Assembly (NCBI RefSeq): GCF_000524195.1 | Contig: NW_020170409.1 | Coordinates: 876,755 to 940,754 of the forward strand | DNA length: 64,000 nt | Direction of reading: 5' to 3' | DNA from: Echinococcus granulosus | Lineage: Eukaryota; Platyhelminthes; Cestoda; Cyclophyllidea; Taeniidae | Shown: positions 34,701 to 46,210 of the stretch, one piece after another | Layout: the number at the start of each line of letters is the position of its first letter | Position numbering within the stretch: the first letter of the stretch is position 1 | Position numbers and translations under genes: made by a program | Notes under the pieces: model-generated | The model's database searches: none | What the model was told of the DNA's origin: nothing | What the model saw: only the letters and a program-made list of their open reading frames with translations

Positions 34701-36971
34701 AAACCAATTAAAGTGGTAGCCACCGAGTGATAAAATTTGGTCTACTAGATTGGCAAGTTTCATGGAATCGTATCAAATGAACACCAACTTGTGAGACTGT
34801 ACTTTAACGAAATTAACAATCCCCACTAGAATACAACCCACTGTAATTCAGAATACATCACCTAGAACAATTATATGTAACGTATTCTACCAGGAATCAG
34901 ATTAACCGATTTATAAACGGTCCTGTTGCATCAGAACAGTAGAGAAGCAATGCTTACTCTCCTTAAAGAGATTCCCTAAATGTCGCTTACGAGCGTACTT
35001 AGAGGACCGAAAAGGGGTGGAAAAGGAGGCGAACGCTTGGGGAAGAAATGACCAAATTTCATTTAAAAAAATTGTTTGTCATCATTTTCAAAAGATCAAA
35101 TCACTAAGAGTGCTCTTTATACAAGGCAATTACTTAAAGCAGAGCAGCACATTGCGAGCAGATTAGGTCCGCATCTTTTGAAAAGCAAAATGTGCTACTT
35201 CAAGCGAATTTAGGTTGAGAGATGGTTACTCATATTCTAACATCATTTTAATTCGTCTATCAAACTACGAGAAGACGAGAGAACGGCAACTAGGGGAAGG
35301 ACTATGCAATGATAGGTTCTTAAAGGAAAGCACTTCGCTTTGCCCGAATGGCAGTCTGTTTAATTTTTTATTATGCAGATCAAAGTGTTTGTGCCCAGAG
35401 AAACATCTTTATTAAAAAGCAAAGATAAATTTGATTCTACCAGCGAAGAGCAACGAAAACATTTGCACAGGTGAAAACACATCAATATCTACATTCAGGA
35501 CAAGTGGACACAGCGAGGTGGCCATTTACGACTTACCTTCCTTAAGACGCAGAGTGAACGTCTCAGGCGCACGCTTTTCTCCCTCATTTGGCTGGAACCA
35601 GCACTGGTAGTCTCCGACATTCTCTGTATTCACCTCGGGTAGCAGGAGACTCAGGCTTTGCACCCAGCGCGTTTCTTTGGACGCCGCAGTGTGGTGAGTC
35701 TGTAAGACCACCTCGCCGTGGGGTCTGCGCCACTGAAGGTTGCCTTCGCGCTTCGTGGAACAGGTAACTGACACCGCCATGCCGGGGTTCGCCTCCAGCT
35801 CGTAGCGGTCAAGCTTGAGGTCTGTTAGGAGAAAAAAAGTGCCTTTGGCTTTGGGTTTGGCTCCGTCTTTAAAGCTGAACATCAGCTTTCTTAGCGGAGA
35901 GATATGCTGAAGTTGAGAGTTGAATATCCGAAAAAAGTAAGTATGAGTGCTAGTACTACCGTTTATCTTATGGAAGACCAGCCAAAATAGTCGAAAAAGC
36001 TTATGATTGTCAAAACCCTTAAATTTGTAGTACAGAAAACAGTAATTACACGATGTTGTCTATTTAACCACCACTGACACGGTAGAAACTGGGCAAAAAC
36101 CTGAAAATGGTAAATTATTTTTTCTGCAAAATATCACTAAATACCTGAGCCATTAGCATGTACGAATTTTCTGTTTGTGTTTCGAGAATTTCTGTTGACC
36201 GGTGTAGGGATCACAGATTCACCTCTCTACATTAACACATGGACTGTCTGATTAAGCAGCATTTTCATCGTTGAAATAAACATAAAATTTTCTTCCACAC
36301 AGTGAAATAAAACACCATATACAATGCATGATGTGTAGAGACAAGAGCACATCCCCACCGTTTACAATGAGCCGAAATTCGGCGCAGTGGGGTGGTTTGC
36401 CATAAAAGTGTTCAACGGGAGGCTCAGGAGAGCAGCAGTAGACGCCAGCGTGGATATCGTCAACGCGGGGGATACTGAGGGAGGCGGTGAGGAAGCCATT
36501 AGCGTCGGGGAAAGCTGCGGTGCGTGAGAAGGCGCCCTCTGGCATTAGTTCACCGTCTGCTCGTAGCCATCGCACCTCTTTCTGAAATTTCGGATCGGTG
36601 CCCACTGCCGCCGAGCAGTTGAATAACAGACTTGTTCCAACATCCTTTACAACGTGCTTCTCCGGCACTAGGATCTCTGATGAGAGAGGAAATGCCTCCA
36701 ATTCAGGTGAGATTTCCACCCTTTACAGTACACTACTGATGTACTACTGAGAAAATCACCACATTGAAGCAGAGCTAAACACTTTAGCTGTTACTCGTGC
36801 TACATTTCCCTCAGCTCCTCTGTTCACTCCAATGGATCTATTTCTAGGCGTATTACCTCCGAGAGTACACTGTAAGAAGGTCAGTTTCGTTGAATCTGTA
36901 GAGATGCCTAACAGGAGGAGGAACAAAACAGCCTCAAATCTTGGCCTTGAGTCCAACCTCATGTTCTGCAT
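31728..36971 (-). CDS. secreted four-Ig-domain protein with GPI-type C-terminal signal, seven exons (copy 1)
   Basis: Exons 36971-36857, 36676-36359, 35821-35537, 34527-34147, 33958-33780, 32884-32554 and 31870-31728 join with GT/AG signals and matching phases (1,1,1,1,0,1) to give 583 residues. The N-terminus is a signal peptide with hydrophobic core AVLFLLLLGIS. Ig1 has C59, W75 and DIHAGVYC (C119); Ig2 C165, W175 and VGDYQC (C218); Ig3 C263, W277 and AQGRYTC (C329); Ig4, split by an intron, C386, W399 and C434. A region with two more Cys (DPVCQGAVGQLVC) follows. The last exon ends with N-G-S at 557-559, a short polar spacer and the tail TVAFVLLLLIFAAFHFV with no cytoplasmic residues, typical of a GPI-anchor signal. 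Sequons include NCS at 58. The likely role is cell-surface recognition or a surface coat; no specific family is recognised. Confidence 0.78.
31984..32400 (+). repeat. repeat R1, copy A (in last intron of Ig gene)
   Basis: About 420 bp fill most of the intron between the sixth and last exons of the Ig gene. It aligns with the reverse complement of 23302-23718 and, over its first 125 bp, with 41608-41731 at roughly 80% identity by eye. It has no coding frame conserved between copies. Confidence 0.82.
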
Positions 36972-37747
36972 AACGGACGAAAGTCGAACGAGACTGCATT
37001 TAAAATAATATAAATCACTCACAAAAAGTGCCCAAAAAATTTGAACTGGGACCTCACATCGTAAGCATAACCTGAATTCTCGAAACCTCTCTGATCACAT
37101 CCAGGACTGGGGTCAGACAGCATTGGAATGATCACGAAGAGGCAAGAACAAATGACTTCGGCATGCAACTCTTTAAAGATAATTTTTGGTGTTTCGCTTT
37201 TACTCTCAAATAACTAGGCGAGTAAAAGTGACTGGTGAACAAAGTGTGCTCCTTGAAGAATATCCTCCCATCTTAACGCTAAATAGGTGGTTTAGTTGCC
37301 TGCGCCAAATGGCTCCCTCAATATCACCTACAATAATTTTATAAAACTTAATTTCAGAACTAAACACCTTTTATCGCCTAAAGATGTAACTCAAGTACTG
37401 CAGCATGCCGGTGAAGAAGAATTCGCACCTGGTATGCAAGTTATTTCACGACAATCGAACGACTAAGACGGAAACTCAAAGTATCAAAAGTATTCGGTGG
37501 AGAAGTTCAAGGCGGGCTATAAACATAGGCTGCTCGAATTTATAAAAAAGCCTCTCCATGAAATACGAAGGACTAACGAACTTCCACAAATCGAATGACC
37601 CACCATCAGGAGTAGTGAATGCCGTTTCTGCTGACTCCAAATCGGAAAGAGGTCCAGGATACTTGAGGAAACCCTAACAGATGACTCAAAAGCATTACTT
37701 CAACTGTTGTAATGCAAAAAAAAAATAATTAAGACTGTTAGTTTTAC

Positions 37748-40700
37748 CTTTATTCTATATTCACGTCCAGGTTGCAAGTTACTAACTTTGTAGGTGCCGC
37801 CTATTCCATAGTTGTTTGGAAAGAGCTTTTTATATTCAACTCCTTCCAAAGGCATTTCTACCTTCCCTTGAGCTAGTATGGCATATGCCGTCAGTTGAAA
37901 GGTTGCATCCATCTCCTCAGCCTTCGCATTTTCACAGGGGACCTTTCTGAAGGGTTGAAGGTTGACAGCTTGGGCCCTGGGGACGGAGCTCTTGGTAGCC
38001 ATGGTAATTGTCGAATGTCCTTACAGTAGCACAAATTAATACGAATTGTTTACTCAAAATACATCAGTAAAATAGGGAAAGTAAAGGCGACGTCAACCGG
38101 TGGCATTACCTTGAACGCCGTAGGTGAACATCAGTTGGGAGGGGGTACCGAGCACCGGCTGATTATCATCGAAAGAGAAATACTGGGGGATGATTGTTAT
38201 TGTGTAATTCGCCAAGATGTCTCGCTTGTTGAGGAGCTGTTCCACACCCCATAGATGAGTAGTGCAACCTCCCGTCTTTGTGCCTGTATTGGCAGTAAAA
38301 GTGTGGTTACCCCTCCAAGATTTGGCAACTGCTACTGTGAATAAGTATCGAACCAGTCAACTTAACGGGACACCATAGTAATACAAGTATGCTGATTTAC
38401 AAATGTCGTAAAATGGGCTATTTTGCCAAACCACGAATGGTACAATTTCTCTACTTGCAGTTGAGGGCAGCCAGGTAGTTTAGCGTAAGATTCTCCATCG
38501 TTCCACAACCGATATCTTTGAAGGAGACCAACACCACATACTCCTTGACAGCCGGCCTCAACTCGGCAGAGACAAAGTCCCAAGACAAAATGCCAGTGGT
38601 ATTGTCGAATTCAATGATAATTTTTTCAAGATCTGTAGGGAAAAACGAGGTGAAAAAACGTTAAGATTACGTTACCGTGGGCAAAAGGGAACAGTTGACT
38701 TATCATTCTCAGCCGCCTTTTTGATTACGAAACAAATGGTAGGCAGAAAAATTAAACATTATTAGTGCCTTATGATTTGTTGAACTAGGTCTTATCCGTT
38801 ACACATTTTTTAGGTAGATTGGAAAAATCTCGACCTATTTAGCGGTCACAAAGAATAAACTTTCATAGCTCCATTTAAACTGCTATTTCATAGTATAGAA
38901 GTCTTGCTACCGGGACATTATTAGTGGAGACAGTTCTGAACGCAATTTAAGGTGTATTTTAACACAGAGGAGCCTGAAAAACCAGAAGGAAAACTTACCT
39001 TTTAAAGGATGAATTAGGTGCGCAAAACTGGATGCATGCTCTTGCAGGCTCCAATAACACAAATGGGTGTGGTTATCTCCTATATTTGTCTATGCTTGTA
39101 TAAGGTGTGGCAAATACTCAGAAACAAAATAATAATTAAATATGGAAGTCTTAAACCTTAATTACCACTTTTACCTCAGTTCACCCCGAAGTAGAGGCTT
39201 CAAGAATGTTTTGTGCTGAAGGATATGCCATTCCTTCATAAATATCAACAGAGTTACCGCTTTTAAAAGGAGGAAAGATGGAACGTCCTATTTCAGCTAG
39301 GCATGCTTCCTCCGGCGCAAAAATGAAAAGAATCGTAAGGGAATTTTAGAAATTACTGGGACACTGAATCTCGGGTATCAAGAATGCCTCTTAAATCGTT
39401 TGGCCACCATTCTAAGGATAATGGAACCAAACCAAAGGTGACCATCACTAACACCCAATACACTACAAATTCAGAACCTTATTTTCAATCATGTGGTTAA
39501 AAGACCCCTCAAGTACTGCAGACATTAAAGTTGCAAATCAAATTTAGACCGGCATCAAGGAGACATACAGTAATAAAAAAAAACAGAAATTGAGAATTGG
39601 TGACAGTATACGCACTTCAATAAAAATCATGCAAGCAGACATTTCAAATCCAGGTAATAGTTAATTTAGTTATAATACTCCCTGACTTCAAGTGTAAAAG
39701 GCCACCTTTGGATATTTGAGTAAAATATGGTACTTTTTCCCACAAGTATGCCACTACAGGTTATGCGTCAGCTGCTCTCAGCGGAAACGAACGACAAAGG
39801 CGAAAAAATTGCAATTATGACTGATATCAGACCAGTGGGAATCATTTTTAAAACAAATTACTTTAACAGACGTCTTTACGGTGGGTTGGCTTACAGAATG
39901 AGGAGCGGCGACATAATTAAGCCTGTACTTATTTGATACAGTGGCAAAAAACTAACGCCATGTGCACATGCACTCCTGAATAGCAAAACGTGTATTCCCC
40001 CACTGGTGCTAAAAGAGTGGGCAGTAGAGTGAAGGTACTCGCTGTGGCGAACAGCAAGCAGTATCGTAAATACAATCACGTCTTCTAAATAGCTGATAAC
40101 CGTCCACATTTAACATTCTTAGCATTCCATGTTTGAAGAAGAAGTAGTGCGCCAAAATGACTGAAGTGCCCGAGCGCAAACGTGGATTCTTGATTACACC
40201 CTATCCAAATTGTTTATAATGGGCAATGACTTTCAGTTTGGAGGTGTGCGCCAAACAAGTCAGGCGAAAGGGTAGCACGTGACCGGTACAAACACGTCTA
40301 GACAGTAGACATTAATTTAGTTTGTCTATTATGGTAGCTGTGCGTGACGGCTACAACTATGCCGTCTAACAGAGAAAGTGACATTAGACTCGGAGCCTAA
40401 AAATAGAAGAACCGATGATGTTTAGTACAAGAGTAGTGTGAGCTATTAAACTCACAGATAGAAATGCATAGGGCGAAATTTGTGGAAGTTTACTTCGGCC
40501 AAAGGGCGGATGGTCCAAATGGAATGAATTTCAAATGAAGCTACATTGTTTAAACATTCAAAACCTTTGTAATGAAGTGTAATAACAGTTTCAAATAGAG
40601 ATGTCGCCATCACCTTAGTGTCTTGATGCTCAGTGACCGACCACACATAGGGAAGTAGAAAGGTAAAATCAGGAAAAAAAAGGATAAGGCTCACTTGTAC

Positions 40701-43700
40701 TAAAATTCACCATATTTTAAAAACGTATTTATCTTTAGGATAAAGTGATAACCGAAATAATAGAGAGAATTGAAGCAAAGAAATGATTAGACGTGCCACC
40801 CGGCTTTCCACAAAAGACATAATGTGATCTAGGTTTTATAAGTCGCATTGGTAGGCCTCAAGTTAGAATAAGCAAAAGTTGCACAAAAAATCAGCTAACA
40901 TTTAGGGCCGCCGCTTTCTTCGAGCTTCGGAGGCACATAGGTGATGGGATAGCTCCCTCTCTCCCTCTCTCATGATCCTTTACTATGCATTCGCAACGTG
41001 CAGGTGCATTACCAAGTGGGATTGTACATACACGTGGAAGAATCTCGGGATAGTTGCATACAAGGTATTCGATGGCAGTAAAAGCTGAGCCACAGACATG
41101 CAAATGTGGTTGTTTTAATCAAATTCCCTGTATTTGACGTTGATGTGCGAGTAGGGATGCTAACTGGTGCAACCTGAAGGGAGCATGGAGATGCGTTGGT
41201 AACTAATTGCGATGGGCAATAGCGAAGGAGTTAAAAGTAAAAGCCGAATTTTGCTTTTACATTTGTACATGAAAACACATGTTACTGCCAAATTTGCTCT
41301 GTTGCACAGGAGTAGTCGAATACAGTTAGCCAAAAAGGCAGACAGTAGTGACGGTAGACCACGAAAGCATGTGACAACAAGATGTGGTGAACGAATCGGC
41401 GTGTGAAGGAAGTCATAAAACCCGAAAAAGTGGATACCTATATCTACTCGTGGCTACAGAAGACTTCAGCCACAGCACAGTACTGTCAACTGGCTGCACA
41501 ACGGTAGGCCAATTGAGTAATTCAAAAGTTGTGGAGACGGTCTTCGAAAACGGTGTTTTCCTGATGATCTCTTCCGTAATTAGTTTTACCGAGGTTCCCA
41601 GCACATACCAGTCATTCATCTTTCGCAGTCCACTAAACGGCTAGACACCTCATGAAAGGAAAGATTTTAGATGCCTGATCAACGCATAATCTGCAACAAA
41701 ATTGAACGTAGGAGGTATCATTTTGTACAAATGGTGAATAAAACACGGTCACCAGTCCTGACGGTAAGTACATTAGGTATTCTTTGAGTATCATGGTAGG
41801 CACAAATGTTAAATGGAGTTGAAGGAGTGTTTTGACAGGAAATGCCACCATATACAGGGTGACATCATTAACTGTGGGGCGAGGTGTGTTCATCTTTTAA
41901 TGCCAAAATTCTAATATACACCAAAACAGTGAAATTGTGCAGACTCACCACTGACAAGGAAGTGGGGAGAGCTGTCCTATGATGGTTCAGCCGAAGTGCA
42001 AAAAAGCTTTTAAGACCAAAGACTTTTGGACTGAGCATTGTCAAACGCCAACTGCAGTAGCAGAGGCATGTGAAGACATAAATACAGTTTATGCTCGTCG
42101 AAGTTAGTTCTTTACAAGTATATGTTAACTCGAAAGTTCTAAGCTATTCAAAGTGTGGCCACAAGGTAGAGTATCTGGATGTTGGTTTTGAAAGGGCAAA
42201 CTCACGCGGATTTGGAATGCGTATCTTCGTGGACCTCGTGTTCTTACCAACCAAAAAAGCGACCTCAAAGGTCAGACTATTCAAAGTTTTCGGCGCAGTG
42301 AAGTCAAACAGGCTTGGATAGCGTTGCTGAGAGACGTTTTTTCTGTTCTCGGGATTCCAAGCCGGTGTTAGCTCAAGGCTGCCTCTCGTGCAATTGAGAT
42401 GATCCAAAAGGACCTACAGTCAGGATTTGTTAGCAGTTCAAAGGAATGTTTCTTGTTGCATTTTAATGATAATTGCATTTATGGACTGAAGATTGCGTTG
42501 AATTGCTAAATAACAAAACTAAACTGTATGGACCTGCTTAATAACTGAAGAGAATTTATTACTGTTTAAGCCTTTTCTGACGTCTGAATTACTTGAACAA
42601 TGATAAATATCTGTCCACCAATAACAAAAAATGTAGTAATAAAGGATTTCAATTTCCTCTTTAAACTATTTGCATTTAAATAGCTAAGACAATATCCATA
42701 ATCTCCATAATCAGAATTCCAAAAATCACCCGCCATTGAGCACCTCAAGCATCACGTAACTACGAGGTGTGGGCATTCCAAGCGGTACACTGTTACTGGT
42801 ATGTAGGCCGATCAGGCTACATAAAATGGTAATTTTTTTGAAGGCTGTGATAAATTATGCGAATGCATTTGCATTCAAAGCAAATTCCTTAATTGCAAAG
42901 TGTTTGAACTTGAATTTTATTCGAACATAGATTCATACTAAACAGTGGATGAATGCTGGTTTGGATACAAATTTACTCCTTAAATGCGTCCACTTTCATT
43001 ATCCAGTCTCGTACAGAGCCTAGAATGGGCACACTATTTACTCAGGCAGGGATGCATTTTTGACACTGAAAGTGAAAAAAAAATAGCTCGCAATCGTTGC
43101 AAGAAACACGAAACATGAAACTTACTTCACAGCTGTTTTTTTTTCTAGCAACAGTAACAACAAGCCTTAAGTGACGGGTAGTTTTTAAAAAGCCTACGTT
43201 TGCTTTTAATTGTAATAAGCAAAAAGGTGACGAAGGCAAGAAACCTGGGTCCACGACTTGACAAAAGAGTTCTGCACATTCCAAAGGGTTGTATTTCTCA
43301 CATCTTCTTGTTTTATGGTCAGTATTTCAGAGCGTGTAGTCGAACAATTCACATTGGACAGTAGAGGTCCCGTTCAACCCACCACAGCTACTTCATCTAC
43401 TAGAAGTACAACACCTACATCCCACGTGTTTAAAATGTCAATTCCATCTTCATGTTGAAGAATAAAAGGTTAAAAAACCGCTCTCCCGAGTAGTAGAGAA
43501 TTTTACTAACGCTTGGATTGACATAGATTACTCGAGAAAATCCCCGGGAGAGGGGCCTGGGTGATGTAAAATACTAATGGTCACAAGTTTTGACCATTTT
43601 ATCCAGTGGTTCCGATTTGAAAGAGACCTGCATAACTCACAGGAGAAAGTATTTCAACTTGAATTTCCACACGTATCTCGTCAGATTCAGGAGTGGTGAA

Positions 43701-45285
43701 GAACTTGGTCACAGAAACGTCGAATTTGGCTGCTTTAAAGGCAAAAGAGACAAATTATGAACAATGAACTCGGAAGACGATGAAGATCCATGGCCATTAT
43801 TAACATCTACAATTACCGACACTCGCTTCACATTTTTAACTTCCAAAGTCCTGAACATTATGAGACTGTCAAAAACTAGCCACATATTCTTAAAACACTG
43901 ACCATGAAATTTGAATGAAATTCCTTCACTGAAGCGTGATTATCTGCCTCTATTTTTGTGTTTTTCACTGAATGACTGTCGATGATTGGTGGAAGACCAG
44001 GTTCGATATATAGTCCATAAGGCTACTTAGGTTTGTTTCCGGTTTTTCTTCCTAAAAGCCTTCAATGATTTCGAAGTCGATTTGATGAGTACGTGCTGTC
44101 GGATATCCTACCCTCTAACTCATCCTTCAGACGCAGTATCCCGGAGGGGATAACATCCAATAAGGTGGTTCGATTGTCCCCCACGATGGCTTGCAATTCA
44201 TAGCGATAGAAGGTGGAATAGTCATCCAGGAAAAGATTTACAGCCTGTCCATAAGACAGAACATCTATTCTGCTGTAGGCGGGGCTCTTGTTGATTATCG
44301 TCTCGTTCCCTGCAAGAGAAGCATTTTTGTATTTAAATTTACAGACTACTTTTCAATTCCCACATAAATGCTCAGTGCTGGCCAGTATAGTAGGTTTTGC
44401 TTAATTCTTCTTAAGAACTTTAGCAATACCAGTCAATTTTGACCAAGGAATTTGAGCGTGCGTGTTATTTATCATTAAAGTGATTATTTTCTGCCTAAAG
44501 AATACTTCATTTTTTCATCCAGAAAGCCAAGCCAATGCCTAGAGACATTTTTTATTTGCACTTGTCATTCCTTTACGAGGTTAATAGGAATAAGCTGTAA
44601 TTATTATCGGAAACATCGCTATTTATAACCAGTTCTTCCTATACTTGAGTAGCGAATACCTGGAAAAGAAGAAGCAACAAGAAGTCTGATTGAATCCATG
44701 AAAGTTGGTGGATAATTTTGTGTTAACTAGGTCTGCAAAAGTTGGGTCAGAAAATAAAACACCTTTGGAATGTTGGCAAAATCATAAAATAGGTTGCTTG
44801 TAATATAAAGGCCCTACGTTGTCAAAGGATTAGTGGTCTTTCCATCAAGTGCCCTTAAGGTGTAAACGGAAATAATTGGAGTCAACAATATTTGAATAAA
44901 CAAAAAAATGTCTATTTAAGGAGGAACCTTCAAAATAGCAATGTCAGATGGTAGAACAATGAAGTTATGTGTCAATGGCCACTTGAATGGTCGACTTTAT
45001 GCAACACCTGCCAGCATGTGCAGACATGGAGAATGAGTGCAGCTTTTACCGGGCTCCCTATAGTAAAAGTTATTCCATCAGACAAACCTCTCATTCCAAA
45101 GGCGGCTGCGAGGATGGGTGCCGCATCAAGATCACATCCGTGGCTAAGTAACTCCACCTTGACCTCTTCTCTACTAATGGAATCATTGCTTTCTGAATGC
45201 AAGCAGTAAACGCGAATGTGGAGAAGAGCATCTGTCTTCGACACGACCCAAGCACGCACTAAATCCAAAGGTTGCCTTTTCACAT
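37748..45285 (-). CDS. FN3-like tandem-domain surface protein, eight exons recognised, ends incomplete (copy 1)
   Basis: Exons 45285-45088, 44309-44112, 43729-43641, 42413-42248, 41084-41013 (weak), 38632-38459, 38328-38110 and 38019-37748 chain in phase. The first two are both 198 bp. Domain halves alternate: N-terminal halves carry the B-strand Trp (VRAWVVSK, LTPAWNPEN, GILSWDFV), C-terminal halves carry a Y-rich strand then I-P or similar (STFYRYELQAIVG, ANYTITIIPQ) and LQPGREYRIKV, the classic FN3 L-x-P-G-x-x-Y motif. Sequons are frequent, so it is probably extracellular. The 38632-38459 exon needs a GC-AG intron (T|GCAAGT); the GT alternative four bases on breaks phase. The 5' exon would have to end in phase 1, as does the exon at 47901-48050 across the copy junction. 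No membrane anchor or stop exon was secured before the next gene's signal peptide at 36971. Confidence 0.55.
41608..41731 (+). repeat. repeat R1, copy C (5' 125 bp only)
   Basis: It aligns with 31985-32106: CCAGTCATTCA, CGCAGTCCA, CCTCATGAAAGG, GATGCCTGATCAACG, AAAATTGAACGT and GAGGTATCATT. The orientation equals copy A. It lies within the FN3-like gene, just after a candidate exon at about 41760-41880. Confidence 0.8.
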
Positions 45286-46197
45286 CTACAAGGAACAAAA
45301 TTACTGCAGGAAACGACAGAGTTTACTAATATGGGCGTGTGGACAACTGCATCTTAGGTTCGACTAGCAGGGACATTTTATAAATGACTGCACGGATTTC
45401 ACTAAAATGGAGCACTTCCATATCTTTAAATAGTTAGTTTAAATAAAGAGATTAGCATTTTAGAATTTAATGACTGCACTTGCATGTGTAAATGCACAAT
45501 CCTGTGCCAGTTCGATTCATTAGTACCAAAGCGGAATAGGTAAGTAAGAAGGAACCAACAGCTGTTCGCAGCAAATGTTTGGGGAAGTACATCGGATACC
45601 GTGTTTCTCGAGTCATGCGAATTTTTTCAGGCATTTGATTGTTTAATGCATCAAAAACAACACGTTGTACCCAGCTATTTAAGAATGTCCGCCCAAATAC
45701 TGCAAAAAAAGATGTGGTATGAATAAAACTTTAAAGTAGTAATTCGATGTAAGCATAGGAGTATCAGTTGGCGGTTGGTGGAGGGGTGATTATCTGGAAC
45801 AAATAGTCTTGTGCGACAAATCCTCAAGTTATAACCACCTAGTTCGTAACACCATCAAACCTGGAGGTCGCGTCATCAACAGCCAGGAAAATTTTGATTG
45901 CACAGACTGTCCAATAACTGTTGCGATCACATTCTCAGGCATACGAATTTGTTCCACTTTTAATGGGATGGGAAGCATGACTGTGCCCGAACCCCACCTA
46001 AAGCAAATCGCAGTTTCTTTAAAGAGTGATTTGAAGCATGCTTTTTTTCCCCAACATTATAGTGCTGCAAGCATGCACTTTTACCATGAAGCGTATGTTA
46101 TATCGTAAGGAAGAAGGGAATAGCTGGAATTTTTAATCACTTTTAAGCAATACTGGCTCCCTTCCTACTTAAGTACATAGACGCGTCATCAAATTTT

Positions 46198-46210
46198 GGG
46201 GGGGGGGGGG
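46198..46210 (+). repeat. 13-base G homopolymer (copy 1)
   Basis: An uninterrupted run of 13 G, repeated with identical length at 63807-63819 in copy 2. Confidence 0.95.

Noticed and set aside
45809..46108. 99-codon plus-strand frame near the right end of the unit
   Set aside because: No domain or splice context and AT-rich composition; probably chance.
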